Shown here piece after piece: positions 24,940 through 34,155 of a stretch of 64,000 nt of DNA. Source of the stretch: Nannocystis punicea (GTDB taxonomy: Bacteria; Myxococcota_A; Polyangia; Nannocystales; Nannocystaceae); assembly GCF_026965555.1 (NCBI RefSeq), contig NZ_CP114040.1, positions 3,720,001 to 3,784,000 of the forward strand, given 5' to 3'. The notes under the pieces were generated by a model. The model saw only the letters and a list, made by a program, of their open reading frames with translations. It did no database searches and was not told the DNA's origin. How positions within the stretch are numbered: the stretch's first letter is position 1; each line of letters starts with the position of its first letter. Both the position numbers and the translations under genes were made by a program.

Positions 24940-25667
24940 GCAGCGCCCTCGGGCGCGTCGTCGAGGACGTAGCCGACGCCGCGGACCGTGCGGATGAGGC
25001 CTGCGGCGCGCGGGTCGGCGGCGGCGAGGGTGCCGCGGATCTTGCTGAGCTGGACGTCGATGCTGCGGTCGACCGAGGGGTCGTAGGTGCCGGGCGGCTG
25101 GCCCCTCAGCGCGCGCAGACGTTGGTACAGCTGCTCGCGCGAGAGCACCTGGCCGCGGGCCTCGAGCAGCAGCCAGAGGAGGTCGAATTGGTGGGCGGTC
25201 AGGTCGCAGGCGGCGCCCGCGACTTCGACCCGGCGGCGGGCGCGGTCGACGACCAGCGGGCCGCAGCGCAGCGTGCTGGCCGGGCCCTCCGGCGACGGCA
25301 CCGCCCGCCGCAGCACCGCCCGGATCCGGGCCACCAGCTCGCGCGGACTGTACGGCTTGGGCAGGTAGTCGTCGGCGCCGAGCTCGAGCCCGAGGATGCG
25401 GTCGATCTCCTCGCTGCGCGCCGACAGCATGATGACCGGCAGCGCCGAGCGCTGTCGCAGGCGCCGGCAGACCTCGAGGCCGTCGAGGCGGGGGAGCATG
25501 AGATCGAGCAGAATCACGTCGAATTCGCCGCTGAGGGCGCGAGCGAGCCCGGCTTCGCCGTCACCGGCGACCTCGACGGCGAGCTCGTGGCCCTGGAGGT
25601 ATTCCGCGGTGCGTTCGGCCAGGCGGACATCGTCTTCGATCAGGAGCACCTTCGCCGGGGTTTGCAT
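24936..25667 (-). CDS. OmpR-family response regulator
   Basis: 243 aa from ATG 25667; upstream in-frame sequence is Pro/Arg-rich and unlikely. Receiver domain 1-~118 with acidic pair Asp 12/Asp 13, phospho-acceptor Asp 55 in 'VILLDLMLPRLDG', and 'KPYSP' Lys. The C-terminal winged helix (~140-238) has 'LTAHQFDLLWLLLEARGQVLSREQL' split features and 'SIDVQLSKIRGTL..IRTVRGVGYVL'. It is the first gene of the operon and is followed by its histidine kinase with a 4-base overlap. Targets unknown. Confidence 0.93.
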   Translation of the reverse strand: MQTPAKVLLIEDDVRLAERTAEYLQGHELAVEVAGDGEAGLARALSGEFDVILLDLMLPRLDGLEVCRRLRQRSALPVIMLSARSEEIDRILGLELGADDYLPKPYSPRELVARIRAVLRRAVPSPEGPASTLRCGPLVVDRARRRVEVAGAACDLTAHQFDLLWLLLEARGQVLSREQLYQRLRALRGQPPGTYDPSVDRSIDVQLSKIRGTLAAADPRAAGLIRTVRGVGYVLDDAPEGAA

Positions 25668-25812
25668 GGTTCCCGTTCGTGGGTGGGTGGTGGGAGCGGT
25701 GGAGCGCGAGCCGGGCCGGCAGCGGCGTGGCGCCGACGGCTCGGGGGTGAACGCGGGGCCGGGGCGCGTGCCGTGGTTGACACGACAGCGGGCCCAGAGT
25801 ACCCCATGAGCC

Positions 25813-26040
25813 ATGCAGTACCACTGCTCCCGCTGCCACTACGTGCTCACGGCGCCCGCCGGGACTGACGGCGACGGCGGCGAGCTCCAGTGTCCGCGTT
25901 GCAAGGCCGAGGCCGGGCTCGAGCCGCAGCTCGCCACGCCGCTGCCGATGAAGCTGTTCGCCGCGTTCCTGGGGCTGTCCCTCGTGGCGGTCGTCGCCTC
26001 GCTGGTGATGTCGGCCGGGCCGGCTTCGGGCGCCGGCTGA
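25813..26040 (+). CDS. Small zinc-ribbon membrane protein, 75 aa
   Basis: CxxC pairs at Cys 5/Cys 8 and Cys 27/Cys 30 form a predicted zinc ribbon (HCSRCH, LQCPRCKA). They are followed by one membrane helix at ~48-67 (LFAAFLGLSLVAVVASLVM). It is divergent from the response regulator gene (146 bp apart) and is the first of three consecutive zinc-ribbon genes. It may act with the larger MJ0042-type protein downstream. Function unknown. Confidence 0.7.
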   Translation: MQYHCSRCHYVLTAPAGTDGDGGELQCPRCKAEAGLEPQLATPLPMKLFAAFLGLSLVAVVASLVMSAGPASGAG

Positions 26041-26065
26041 CAGGTGTCCGCCCCCTTCTGCTTTG

Positions 26066-26074
26066 TGCTATGGT
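26066..26074 (+). promoter_or_regulatory. Extended -10 TGCTATGGT
   Basis: TG-C-TATGGT lies 19 bases before the TTG start of the MJ0042 protein, giving a predicted leader of about a dozen bases. Confidence 0.4.
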
Positions 26075-26093
26075 GCCGCCAGCGAGCTAGCCC

Positions 26094-28526
26094 TTGATTA
26101 TCCGTTGCACGAAATGCAGCACCGAGTTCGACCTGGACCCGAGCCAGGTCGGTCCCGAGGGCGTGACGCTGCGTTGCTCGGTCTGCAGTCACATGTTCCA
26201 CGCCGAGCCGGAGCCGGAGCCCGACCTCGGCGGCGGCCCGTGGCGCATGGCGACGGTCGAGAAGCACCTGTTCGAGCTGCCCACGCTGCGCGAGATCGTC
26301 GAGCAGGTCGAAGACGGTCGGCTGCGCCCTGACGACCAGATCTCTCACACCGGTCAGCACTGGATCAAGCTCGGCGAGATCCCGGAGTTCTCGCCGCTGT
26401 TCATCGGCAAAGAGGGCCTGTCGCGGATGTTCCGCGCCATCGAGTCGACGTCGGCGATCGAGCTCGGCCCGCCGCCCACGTTCGGCACCGGCGTCGACGA
26501 GCCCGCGCCGATCCGCCGCGAAGAGACGCACCGCTTCGATTTGGGAGAGCTGCGCGAGCTGCCCGAGCCGGCGCTGTCGCTGCTCGACGACGACGGCCCG
26601 CTGCCGGCGCCGCCGCAGTTCGACACGCCCTCGCCGCCGCCGCGGACGACCCGCTCGCAGCGGCGCACCGGCAACGTGTCGTCGATGCTCGACGCGGTCA
26701 CCAAGGCGGTCAGCAGCGACAGCCTGCCGCGCGTCGAGGACGAGGACGACAGCCCGCGCGCCGACACGCGCGAGCGCAGCCAGCCGATCCTCGTGTCCGA
26801 CCTGGCCCGGCGCGCGGCCCAGAGCGTGGCCGCGGCGGTCCAGCGCGTCGAGGGCCAGCGGGCCACCGAACGCGCCGCCCGCGAGAAGTCGCGCTCGAGC
26901 TCCGAGTCGTCGCGGCCCGGACCTGAACTTTCGGCCAGGCTCGGCGAGCGCTCGTCGGAGCTCGACGCCTCGGAGCGCCGCCCGGTCCGCGACAGCGAGC
27001 GCTCGGCCACCTCGGCGGCGGTCAGCGCCGCGGTCGCCGGCGCCGCGATCTCGGTGCCGCCGTCGCCGTCGCTGACGTCGAACCCCGGGCTCGAGCCGTC
27101 GCATCCGGCCGGCGCCTCGCTCACCGCGCCCGAGGGCCCGCGCGCGCCCGACGTCGTCATCGTCAAGGTCGAGAGCCCGAACAAGGGCCAGGCCGGCGTC
27201 TACGCGCTCGCCGGGGTGCTGGTCGCGCTCGGCATCGTGTTCGGCATCCCCGGCATCCGCGAGCGCCTGCTCAACCTCGGCGGCGACCCGGCGGTGGCCG
27301 TCAAGGGCGCCGAGGTCAAGCCGCCGGCGCAGGAGCCGAGCGAGTTCGCCGCGGCCCGCAACGCCATGCGGACCCTCGGCCTCGCCAAGACCAAGCAGGC
27401 CATCACCGATCTCGAGCGCGTCGTCGACGACCCCGAGCGCGACCCGGCGGTGGTCGCCGCGGCCAAGTTGACGCAGGCCGAGGTCATGCTCCTGCGCGTG
27501 TTGTCGGCCCAGATCGCGATCATGCTCGAGCCGGCCGACCGCGCCCTGCCGCAGGCGGTCGACGCCGACCTGGCCGACGCCGGCGCGCTGGTCGAGGCGG
27601 CGAGCGCCGGCGCCGATCCCAACCAGGCCGCGCGCGTGCAGGCGCTGCTGGCCCTCGCGCAGGGCAAGCTCGACGCGCCGCCCGAGGGCGCCGCGCCGGA
27701 GCTGCGGGTGCTGGTCCTCGGCGCGCCGCTGTGGCGCGACCCCACGGCGCCGATCCCCAACGGCCTCATCACCTCGCTGCAAGGCGTGCCCAACCCGAGC
27801 GCGCTCCACCAGTCGCTGCTCGCGCTGGCGCTGTGGCGCAGCGGCGACGACGAGGGCGCGCGCAAGGTGCTCGACGGCGTGCTCGGTCGCGTCGGCGACA
27901 TGCAGGCCGCGGTCGCCCTGCGGGCCGCGCTCGACCGCAGCGCCGCCGAGAAGGGCGAGACCTTGCCGCCGCCGCCCGAGCCGCCGCCGGAGCCGACGCC
28001 CGCCGATCCGACCGGCGCCGGGGCGCCGCCCGAAGACCCGATCCAGCCGCACACCGACCCGGGCTCGCGGCCGCCGGTGCGCACCAATCCGACGCCCGAG
28101 AACGAGGCGACCGGTACGCTCATCACCACCGGCTGCGAGAAGGTCCGCGGCGGCGACCCCGACGGCGGCATCAAGCTGCTGCTGCAGGCCCACGACAAGC
28201 TCGGCGGCTCGCGCAACCTCGATCTGTGCCTGTGCCTCGGGGCCGGCTTCCTGGCCAAGAACACCCACGACTCCGCGCTCTCGTGGTTCAAGCGCGCGGT
28301 CAGCCAGGCGCCGGCCAACCGCGAGGCGATCGCCGGGGCCGCGCGCGCGGCCGAGCTGGCCGGCAAGCACGGCGTCGCGGTCGATTACTACCGCAAGCTC
28401 GTCGAGATCGAGCCGGGCAACCAGACCGCCCGCAACTACCTGGCCAAGCACGACAACGCCGGCAAGAGCACCCCGCCGCCCGAGGATCCGGGGGACCTCT
28501 TGCCGGTCGGGAAGAAGTCGCCCTGA
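26094..28526 (+). CDS. MJ0042-type zinc-ribbon membrane protein with TPR-like tail
   Basis: 810 aa starting at TTG. The N-terminal ribbon 'MIIRCTKCSTEF' ... 'LRCSVCSHMF' (Cys 5, 8, 28, 31) is the MJ0042 pattern common at the start of myxobacterial regulatory and motility proteins. Residues ~52-105 look like a GYF-type adaptor ('LREIVEQVEDGRLRPDDQIS', 'WIKLGEIPEF'). A long disordered Ser/Arg/Glu-rich linker follows, then one membrane helix at ~369-388 (VYALAGVLVALGIVFGI). Helical repeats come after it, ending in TPR-like units around 695-790 ('SALSWFKRAVSQAPANREAI', 'VDYYRKLVEIEPGNQTARNY'). The ribbon side is probably cytoplasmic. Likely a scaffold; partner unknown. Confidence 0.75.
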   Translation: MIIRCTKCSTEFDLDPSQVGPEGVTLRCSVCSHMFHAEPEPEPDLGGGPWRMATVEKHLFELPTLREIVEQVEDGRLRPDDQISHTGQHWIKLGEIPEFSPLFIGKEGLSRMFRAIESTSAIELGPPPTFGTGVDEPAPIRREETHRFDLGELRELPEPALSLLDDDGPLPAPPQFDTPSPPPRTTRSQRRTGNVSSMLDAVTKAVSSDSLPRVEDEDDSPRADTRERSQPILVSDLARRAAQSVAAAVQRVEGQRATERAAREKSRSSSESSRPGPELSARLGERSSELDASERRPVRDSERSATSAAVSAAVAGAAISVPPSPSLTSNPGLEPSHPAGASLTAPEGPRAPDVVIVKVESPNKGQAGVYALAGVLVALGIVFGIPGIRERLLNLGGDPAVAVKGAEVKPPAQEPSEFAAARNAMRTLGLAKTKQAITDLERVVDDPERDPAVVAAAKLTQAEVMLLRVLSAQIAIMLEPADRALPQAVDADLADAGALVEAASAGADPNQAARVQALLALAQGKLDAPPEGAAPELRVLVLGAPLWRDPTAPIPNGLITSLQGVPNPSALHQSLLALALWRSGDDEGARKVLDGVLGRVGDMQAAVALRAALDRSAAEKGETLPPPPEPPPEPTPADPTGAGAPPEDPIQPHTDPGSRPPVRTNPTPENEATGTLITTGCEKVRGGDPDGGIKLLLQAHDKLGGSRNLDLCLCLGAGFLAKNTHDSALSWFKRAVSQAPANREAIAGAARAAELAGKHGVAVDYYRKLVEIEPGNQTARNYLAKHDNAGKSTPPPEDPGDLLPVGKKSP

Positions 28527-28569
28527 GCGGTCGCCCACGGCTGCTCAGCTCAAACCTGGGGAGGGCGTG

Positions 28570-28869
28570 ATGAGCAGCGGAACTCTGAGCGAACAAGAAC
28601 AGCAGTTGCGCGAGGACCTGGCCCGCCGGCGCGAGGCCGTCCAGGTCCGTCAGTCCCAGATCTCGGTCGACGAGCGCGAGGAGCAGCGCCGGCTGCACTG
28701 GATGCGCTGCCCCAAGTGCGGCAGCGAGCTCGCCGAGGTCCAGTTCCGGGCCGTCAAGGTCGACAAGTGCTTCTCGTGCAACGGCGTGTTCCTCGACGAC
28801 GGCGAGCTCGAGCAGCTGACCGGAAAGCCAGGTTGGTTCGAGGGCATGCTGCGCTTCTTCAAGAGCTGA
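28570..28869 (+). CDS. zf-TFIIB-type zinc-finger protein
   Basis: 99 aa. A helical, charged N-terminal half (residues 8-42, coiled-coil-like) precedes the zf-TFIIB motif: Cys 47/Cys 50 (MRCPKCGSEL) and Cys 67/Cys 70 (DKCFSCNGVFLDDGEL). A GTG three bases upstream is an equally possible start. It sits 44 bp after the MJ0042 gene on the same strand, so the three zinc-ribbon genes may form one transcript. Role unknown; such domains are often accessory to nucleic-acid or protein binding. Confidence 0.75.
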   Translation: MSSGTLSEQEQQLREDLARRREAVQVRQSQISVDEREEQRRLHWMRCPKCGSELAEVQFRAVKVDKCFSCNGVFLDDGELEQLTGKPGWFEGMLRFFKS

Positions 28870-28882
28870 GCCGCCGCCGGTG

Positions 28883-29734
28883 ATGCTGGCCTCGCTCGAC
28901 GACCTGCGTTACCTCGAGGCGTTCGAGCGGCTCGGCTCGGCCACCGCCGCCGGCCGCGACCTCGGCGTCGCAGCGTCGACCGTGTACCGCCGGATCGCCG
29001 CCCTCGAGCAGGCCGTCGGCTTCGTCTGCCTCGAGCGCTCGCGCGGGATCACGACCGCCGGCCGCGAGCTCGCCGCGCTCGCGCGCAGCACCGGCGCCAC
29101 CCTCGCCGGCATCGCCCGCCGCGCCCGCGAGCGCCGCGAGGAGGTGCGCGGCACGATCACCGTCACCACCATCGACGGCTTCGGCCCGCTGCTGGTCGCG
29201 CCGATCGCTGCGCTCGCGGCCGCCTTCCCGCTCCTGCGGGTCGACGTGCACATCTCCGACGCCGGCCTCAGCCTGCGCAAGGGGCAGGCCGAGATCGGCC
29301 TCGGCCTGCTGTCGAACCCGCCGAACACTCTCGTCGGGCGCAAGCTGTTCCCGGTCCACTTCGGCGTGTACGGCACGCGGGCCCTCGCCGCCGAGCCGGA
29401 GCACGCGCGCTGGCTGGTGCTCGGCGCGCCGCTCCACACCAGCTGGCTCGGCCAGTGGGAGCGCGAGCACGTGCCGACCGACCGCGTCGCCTTCGCCACC
29501 CCGTCGCGGCGCCTGCTCGTCGACCTGACCGCCGCCGGCGTCGGCCTCAACCTCATGCCCGCGCGCCTCGCCGCCGAGCACCCCGAGTTGGTCGAGCTCA
29601 AGCAGTTCCGGGCCGCTACCGCCGCGCTGACCCGCCCCGCGTGGATCTTGACCCACCCCGACCTGCGCAAGGACGCTCGCGTCTCGGTGGTGATGAAGGT
29701 GCTGGCGAAGCACCTCGCGCAGGCCGACGGCTAG
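28883..29734 (+). CDS. LysR-family transcriptional regulator
   Basis: 283 aa. The N-terminal winged helix is typical: 'LDDLRYLEAFERLGSATAAGRDLGVAASTVYRRIAALE' split over residues ~5-43. The substrate-binding domain starts near residue 85 ('VRGTITVTTIDGFGPLLVAP'). It follows the zinc-finger gene by 14 bp, with no independent promoter obvious. The next gene (2-oxoglutarate oxygenase) converges with it, so LysR's usual divergent target is absent. The ligand is unknown. Confidence 0.88.
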   Translation: MLASLDDLRYLEAFERLGSATAAGRDLGVAASTVYRRIAALEQAVGFVCLERSRGITTAGRELAALARSTGATLAGIARRARERREEVRGTITVTTIDGFGPLLVAPIAALAAAFPLLRVDVHISDAGLSLRKGQAEIGLGLLSNPPNTLVGRKLFPVHFGVYGTRALAAEPEHARWLVLGAPLHTSWLGQWEREHVPTDRVAFATPSRRLLVDLTAAGVGLNLMPARLAAEHPELVELKQFRAATAALTRPAWILTHPDLRKDARVSVVMKVLAKHLAQADG

Positions 29735-29861
29735 GCGGGGTCGGAGACAAAGAAGCGCGGCGGGAAGCGTCCGGGCCGGGGACCCTCGAATGGGAGAGTC
29801 GAGCGGAGGATGCCCGGACTGAGCCGCCGCGCGAAATTCGAGCGGCATGCGGCCGCGCCGC

Positions 29862-30833
29862 TCACATCTGCGGCTTGAGCAGCCCGATCTCGATCAGCCG
29901 CTGCGTCAGGTACTGATCGGCCGTGATCGGCTCGGGGTAGTGGTTCGGGTTGTCGGGGGTGATGCACGACGGCAGCGACTCGATCGAGAACTCCGAGTTG
30001 GGGTGGAGGAAGAACGGGATCGAGTAGCGGGGCACCTCGGCGTAGGGCGAGGGCGGGTTGACCACGCGGTGGGTGGTCGAGCGCAGCACGTCGTTGGTGA
30101 GGCGCTGCAGCATGTCGCCGACGTTGACCACGATCGCCTCGGGGATGGTGGTGACCGGGACCCACTGGCCGGCGCGGCTCAGCACCTCGAGGCCGGGCTC
30201 GCCGGAGCCGATGAGCAGGGTGATGAGGTTGATGTCCTCGTGCTGGCCGGAGCGGACGCTGCCGGGGTCGCCGCGGCCGGGCGCGAGCGGCGGGTAGTGG
30301 ATCGGGCGCAGGATCGAGTTGCCGTGGTCGGTCTTGTCGGCGAAGTAGTGCTCGTCGAGGTCGAGGCCGAGGGCGACCGCGCGGAGGACCCGGTCGCCGA
30401 GCGACTCGAGCTGTTGGTAGAGCGCCCACGTCGCCTCGCGGAAGCCCGGGATCTCGGTCGGCCAGATGTTGGGCGGGTAGTGGGTCGTCCACGCCGCGCC
30501 GGCCACGTGCTCGCGGCCGACGTGCCAGAACTCCTTGAGGTCGACCGCCGGGCTGTCCTTGGCGTGCTCGACGCCGAACGGCGTGTAGCCGCGGGCGCCG
30601 CCCTTGCCGACCCTGTAGGCCGTCTTGGTCGCCAGCGGCAGGTCGAAGAACGCCCTGATCACGCGGTACGCGTCGGCGATGACCGCGTCGGGGATGCCGT
30701 GGTGCGACACCGCGACGAAGCCGATCTCGCGGTAGGCGTGGTTGAGCTCGCGGACGAACCCGGCCCGCTCGCGCGGGTCGTCCGAGCGGTCGAAGCGGCG
30801 GATGTCGAGGATCGGTACCAGTTCGGTGGACAT
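29862..30833 (-). CDS. Isopenicillin-N-synthase-like Fe(II)/2-oxoglutarate dioxygenase
   Basis: 323 aa. The N-terminal DIOX_N-like part begins 'VPILDIRRFDRSDDPRERAG'. The metal site is visible: His and Asp in 'GQHEDINLITLLIG', the distal His in 'STTHRVVNPP', and 2-oxoglutarate-binding Arg in 'RYSIPFFLHPN'. All three Fe ligands are present, so it is probably active. Family enzymes hydroxylate, desaturate or cyclise small molecules; the substrate is not readable. The start (M-S-T-E-L) has AGGAA upstream. It lies 46 bp after the nucleoside transporter gene on the same strand and may be co-transcribed. Confidence 0.88.
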   Translation of the reverse strand: MSTELVPILDIRRFDRSDDPRERAGFVRELNHAYREIGFVAVSHHGIPDAVIADAYRVIRAFFDLPLATKTAYRVGKGGARGYTPFGVEHAKDSPAVDLKEFWHVGREHVAGAAWTTHYPPNIWPTEIPGFREATWALYQQLESLGDRVLRAVALGLDLDEHYFADKTDHGNSILRPIHYPPLAPGRGDPGSVRSGQHEDINLITLLIGSGEPGLEVLSRAGQWVPVTTIPEAIVVNVGDMLQRLTNDVLRSTTHRVVNPPSPYAEVPRYSIPFFLHPNSEFSIESLPSCITPDNPNHYPEPITADQYLTQRLIEIGLLKPQM

Positions 30834-30879
30834 GTCTTTTGGTTCCTGGTCGAAAAACCAGATCAAAGCGCAGGGACGA

Positions 30880-32106
30880 TCAGAGGAGCGCGCCCGCGAC
30901 GCAGGCGGTGGAGAAGTTGGCGAGCGTGGCGGTGACGAGGGCCAGCGCGCCGAGGCGGGCGATGTCGGGCTTGCGCTCGGGCACCAGCGCCCCGAGGCCG
31001 CCGATCTGGATGCCGATGCTCGACAGGTTGGCGAACCCGCACACCGCGAAGGTGGCGATCGCCACGGTGCGCGGGTCGAGCCCGCCGGCGGCCGCGTGGA
31101 GCTGCTGGAACGCCACGATCTCGTTGACCGCCATGCGCGTGCCGAGCACCCCGCCGACGGTGGTCGCCTCGGACCAGGGGATGCCCATCAGCGCGGCGAT
31201 CGGCGCGAAGCCCCAGCCGAGCACGCGCTCGATCGACAGCGGCGCCCCGAACGCGGGGATGAGGCCGACGATCGCGTTGAGCAGCGACACCAGGGCGACG
31301 AACGAGATCAGCATCGCGCCGACGTTGGCGGCCAGGCGCAGGCCGTCGCTGGTGCCGCTGGCGGCCGCCTCGAGGATGTTGCGGTTGTTCTCGACCGGCG
31401 CGTCGCGGACCATCCCGGCCGTCTCGGGGGTGCCGGTCTCGGGCACCACCAGCTTGGCGAACACCAGCGAGATCGGCGCGGTCATCGCCATCGCCGTGAG
31501 GAGGTGCTCGATCCTCACCCCACCGAACAGCACGTAGGCGCCGAGGATCGCGCCCGACACCGAGGCCATGCCGGCGACGATCACCGTGAACAGCTCCGAC
31601 TCGGTCAGCTTGGACAGGAACGGCCGGATCGTCAGCGGCGCCTCGGTCTGGCCCATGAAGATGCTGGCGGCGATGCACAGCGACTCGGCCCCGCTGGCGC
31701 CGAACACGTGGACCATCGCCCGCGCCAGCACGCGGACGATGAGCTGCATCACCCCGAGGTAGTAGAGCACCGCGAACAGCGCCGCGACGAACACGATCGT
31801 CGGCAGCACCTGGAACGCGAAGATCATGCCGATGCCGCTGGCGCCGCCCTTCGGCAGCCCGAGCTCGCCGAACAGGAAGCCCGAGCCGACGAACGCGTGG
31901 TCGAGCACCGCCTGCACCGCCTGGGCCGCGTGGGCCAGGCCGACGCCCCCTTGCGGCAGCTTGAGCAGCAGCAGGCCGATGATCCACTGCAGCACCACGC
32001 CCCACAGCACCACCCGCAGCGAAACCGCCTTGCGGTCGCGGCTGAGGGCGTAGCCGACGCCGAGCAGGACGACGAAGCCGACGACGCTGACGAGCTGGAG
32101 GGGCAT
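30880..32106 (-). CDS. Concentrative nucleoside transporter (CNT/NupC family)
   Basis: 408 aa with about ten membrane segments. Family hallmarks: 'GQTEAPLTIRPFLSKLTESE' near residues 151-170, 'VMTGGMA'-like 'VIVAGMASVSGAILGAYV', and the C-terminal 'GFANLSSIGIQIGGLGALVPERK'. CNT proteins import nucleosides with Na+ or H+. Directly upstream and divergent (128 bp) is thymidine kinase, so the pair can take up and phosphorylate deoxynucleosides, for example from lysed prey. That link is inference from adjacency. Confidence 0.92.
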   Translation of the reverse strand: MPLQLVSVVGFVVLLGVGYALSRDRKAVSLRVVLWGVVLQWIIGLLLLKLPQGGVGLAHAAQAVQAVLDHAFVGSGFLFGELGLPKGGASGIGMIFAFQVLPTIVFVAALFAVLYYLGVMQLIVRVLARAMVHVFGASGAESLCIAASIFMGQTEAPLTIRPFLSKLTESELFTVIVAGMASVSGAILGAYVLFGGVRIEHLLTAMAMTAPISLVFAKLVVPETGTPETAGMVRDAPVENNRNILEAAASGTSDGLRLAANVGAMLISFVALVSLLNAIVGLIPAFGAPLSIERVLGWGFAPIAALMGIPWSEATTVGGVLGTRMAVNEIVAFQQLHAAAGGLDPRTVAIATFAVCGFANLSSIGIQIGGLGALVPERKPDIARLGALALVTATLANFSTACVAGALL

Positions 32107-32234
32107 CCGTCGCGGACTTTAGCAGTCCGTCCGAGGCGCGTGGAGGGAGGGTGTCCACATTTCACGGCGCCGCGATCGCCGGCGGGCGCGGCTTTACAGC
32201 GCCTCTCTCCGCGGGGCACCATCCGTGCGCCCGC

Positions 32235-32828
32235 ATGGCCAAGCTCTACTTCCGTCACGGCACCATGGACAGCGCCAAGACCCTGAACTTGCTGGCGGTG
32301 GCCCATAACTACCGCAGCCAGGGCAAGCGGGTGCTCCTGCTGAAGCCGCGGATCGACGACCGCTTCGGGGCAGGCGCGATCGCCTCCCGCGCCGGCCTGC
32401 ACGCCGAGGCCGACCTCCTGCTCGACCGCGACAGCGTCCTCGACCCCGCCCAATTCGCCGGCGTCGACTGCGTCCTCGTCGACGAGGCCCAGTTCCTGTC
32501 GGCGCGGCTCATCGAGCAGCTGCGCGTGCTGACCCAGGGCGGCCCGCCGGTCATCTGCTACGGCCTGCGCACCGACTTCCGCACCGAGCTGTTCGAGGGC
32601 TCGCGGCGGCTGCTCGAGCTGGCCGACAGCATCGAGGAGGTGAAGGTCACCTGCCAGTTCTGCAACCGCAAGGCGATCTTCAACCTCCGCCACGGGGGCG
32701 GCGAGGCGGTCACGGAGGGCGAGCAGATCCAGCTCGGCGGCGCCGAGAGCTACGCGCCGGCCTGCTTCACCTGTTATCAGGCCCGCACCTCCCTGTTCCC
32801 GCCGCTGCCCCCGCGCAGCGACGCGTAG
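32235..32828 (+). CDS. tdk: Thymidine kinase (type II)
   Basis: 197 aa. Phosphorylates thymidine to dTMP with ATP in the salvage pathway. Visible motifs: P-loop 'RHGTMDSAKT' at residues 7-16 (Ala in place of the usual Gly before Lys, as in some members), 'VLVDEAQFL' Walker B near residue 81, 'YGLRTDFRTELFEGSRRL', zinc-binding 'CQFCNRKA' and 'CFTCYQ', and lasso 'GEQIQLGGAESYAPACF'. ATG 32235 gives the normal N-terminus. It is divergent from the CNT nucleoside transporter. Confidence 0.93.
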   Translation: MAKLYFRHGTMDSAKTLNLLAVAHNYRSQGKRVLLLKPRIDDRFGAGAIASRAGLHAEADLLLDRDSVLDPAQFAGVDCVLVDEAQFLSARLIEQLRVLTQGGPPVICYGLRTDFRTELFEGSRRLLELADSIEEVKVTCQFCNRKAIFNLRHGGGEAVTEGEQIQLGGAESYAPACFTCYQARTSLFPPLPPRSDA

Positions 32829-33534
32829 GCCCTCGCGGGGGCGACGTCCCGGGGGCCGCTCGCGGCCCTCGCCGCGGGGTTCCTGCCGCAGAAGGACGCG
32901 GCCCGATTCGTCGGTCCCCAGGGCCCGCAGCTCGCTGTTCCAGCCGCAGCCCGGCATTCCACTTCGCCTGTCCGCAGCTCCGCCGCCTGCTGTGATTGCC
33001 GCGGAGGCCGTCGGAACGACGCGTAGCCCGGCATTTCGCGGTTCCCGTCGCAGCCGCCGCAGCGCGCTGCGAGCGGCCGCGGGCCTCTGCATAGAGACCG
33101 GCGCGTCGGCGCGGGACCCGGACTCGCCGCATTCGCAGAGCCCCGCGTAACAGCGATCACACGCCGACCCGGTCGCCTGGGGTCTTCAGGGACCACCTGG
33201 TCCTCGGGACAGCCCCCAACAATCGCAGCACATTGACGCGGATCGCGGAAATTGGCTTCCCGGGCCGATCTCCGGGCCCCCGGGGCCCTCGGGGGTGCAC
33301 TGAACGAACGTTCAAATCGCGGTCGGCGCAGCTCCGGCACTCACAAGTTTGTATGTGAAATTTCAACGGGCTCCCCAGTTGGTTACGCCGGCGACATGGA
33401 CACCGACGTCGCCCGCGGCGCGAGGGAATGTCGCCGAGACGTCTCTGATTTTCTCCTGGAGCCTCGGCCCCGCCGCCGGCCTCGTCGCGTACCATGACTT
33501 CCCGAGAGCCGTGTTCTCGGGCCGTACGGATAGA
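32829..33534. other. Long intergenic region before the LTD/SNase cluster
   Basis: About 700 bp without a convincing gene. It contains a hairpin-like palindrome GGACCACCTGGTCC at 33189-33202, immediately followed by a TGGTCCTCGGGACA variant of the dispersed palindrome family. Bases 33310-33390 are less GC-rich than average. Promoter elements for the cluster are expected near its right end but none is clear. Confidence 0.4.
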
Positions 33535-34155
33535 GTGCTACGCCTGGCGACGCCGCCGGTGCTGGCGGCGTTGCTGGCATGCGTGCGCCCGCCGCTGGGG
33601 ACGACCTGTCCCAAGATACAGCCCGGCGCCCTGGTCCTGACCGAGTTCCGCGAGGACCAGCCGGGCTCGTACCGCCAGTGGATCGAGCTGTACAACGCCT
33701 CCGACGAGCCGATCGAGCTGGCCGGGCTGCGGCTGCAGTTCACCCGCAACGACGGCAAGCCCGACGGCAGCTTCCTCGTCCGCGACGAGGCCCTGGTGGT
33801 CGAGCCCGGGGACTACGTGGTGCTCGGCAGCGACGACCCGGAGCGCGCGCCGTACCTCGACTACAGCTACCTGGTCGACTGGTACAGCCCGTCGAACCCG
33901 GACAACCCGCGCGACCTGCCGAAGGGCGGCCTCGTCGAGGTGCGCGCCTGCGGCGTCCTGATCGACCGCGTCGTCCTGCGCAACCTGACGCAGGTCGACC
34001 CGAGCGCGCCGCCGAAGGGCACCACCTTCTGGCCCGGCGACCCGAGCGCCGCCGACAACGACGAGGGCGCGAACTGGTGCGTCGACGACTTCACCACGTC
34101 GACCGGCATCGGCGTGTTCGGCACCCCGGGGGAGGCCAATCCGCCATGTCCCTGA
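33535..34155 (+). CDS. Lipoprotein with one lamin-tail domain (LTD)
   Basis: 206 aa from the GTG at 33535, which gives a short lipoprotein signal ending 'AALLAC' (Cys 14). The LTD beta-sandwich is evident: 'LVLTEFREDQPG', 'QWIELYNASDEPIELAGLRL', 'LVVEPGDYVVLGSDD', ending 'GTPGEANPPCP'. LTDs in bacteria occur on secreted proteins, often beside nucleases, and may bind DNA or other polymers. Its stop overlaps the start of the next SNase gene by ten bases (ATGTCCCTGA), so the two are translationally coupled. A longer upstream extension of this frame looks non-coding. Confidence 0.82.
   Translation: MLRLATPPVLAALLACVRPPLGTTCPKIQPGALVLTEFREDQPGSYRQWIELYNASDEPIELAGLRLQFTRNDGKPDGSFLVRDEALVVEPGDYVVLGSDDPERAPYLDYSYLVDWYSPSNPDNPRDLPKGGLVEVRACGVLIDRVVLRNLTQVDPSAPPKGTTFWPGDPSAADNDEGANWCVDDFTTSTGIGVFGTPGEANPPCP

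Noticed and set aside
30846..30861. CTGGT/ACCAG hairpin between transporter and oxygenase genes as a terminator
   Set aside because: Only a five-base stem with an A-rich loop. The genes may be co-transcribed, so not listed as a terminator.
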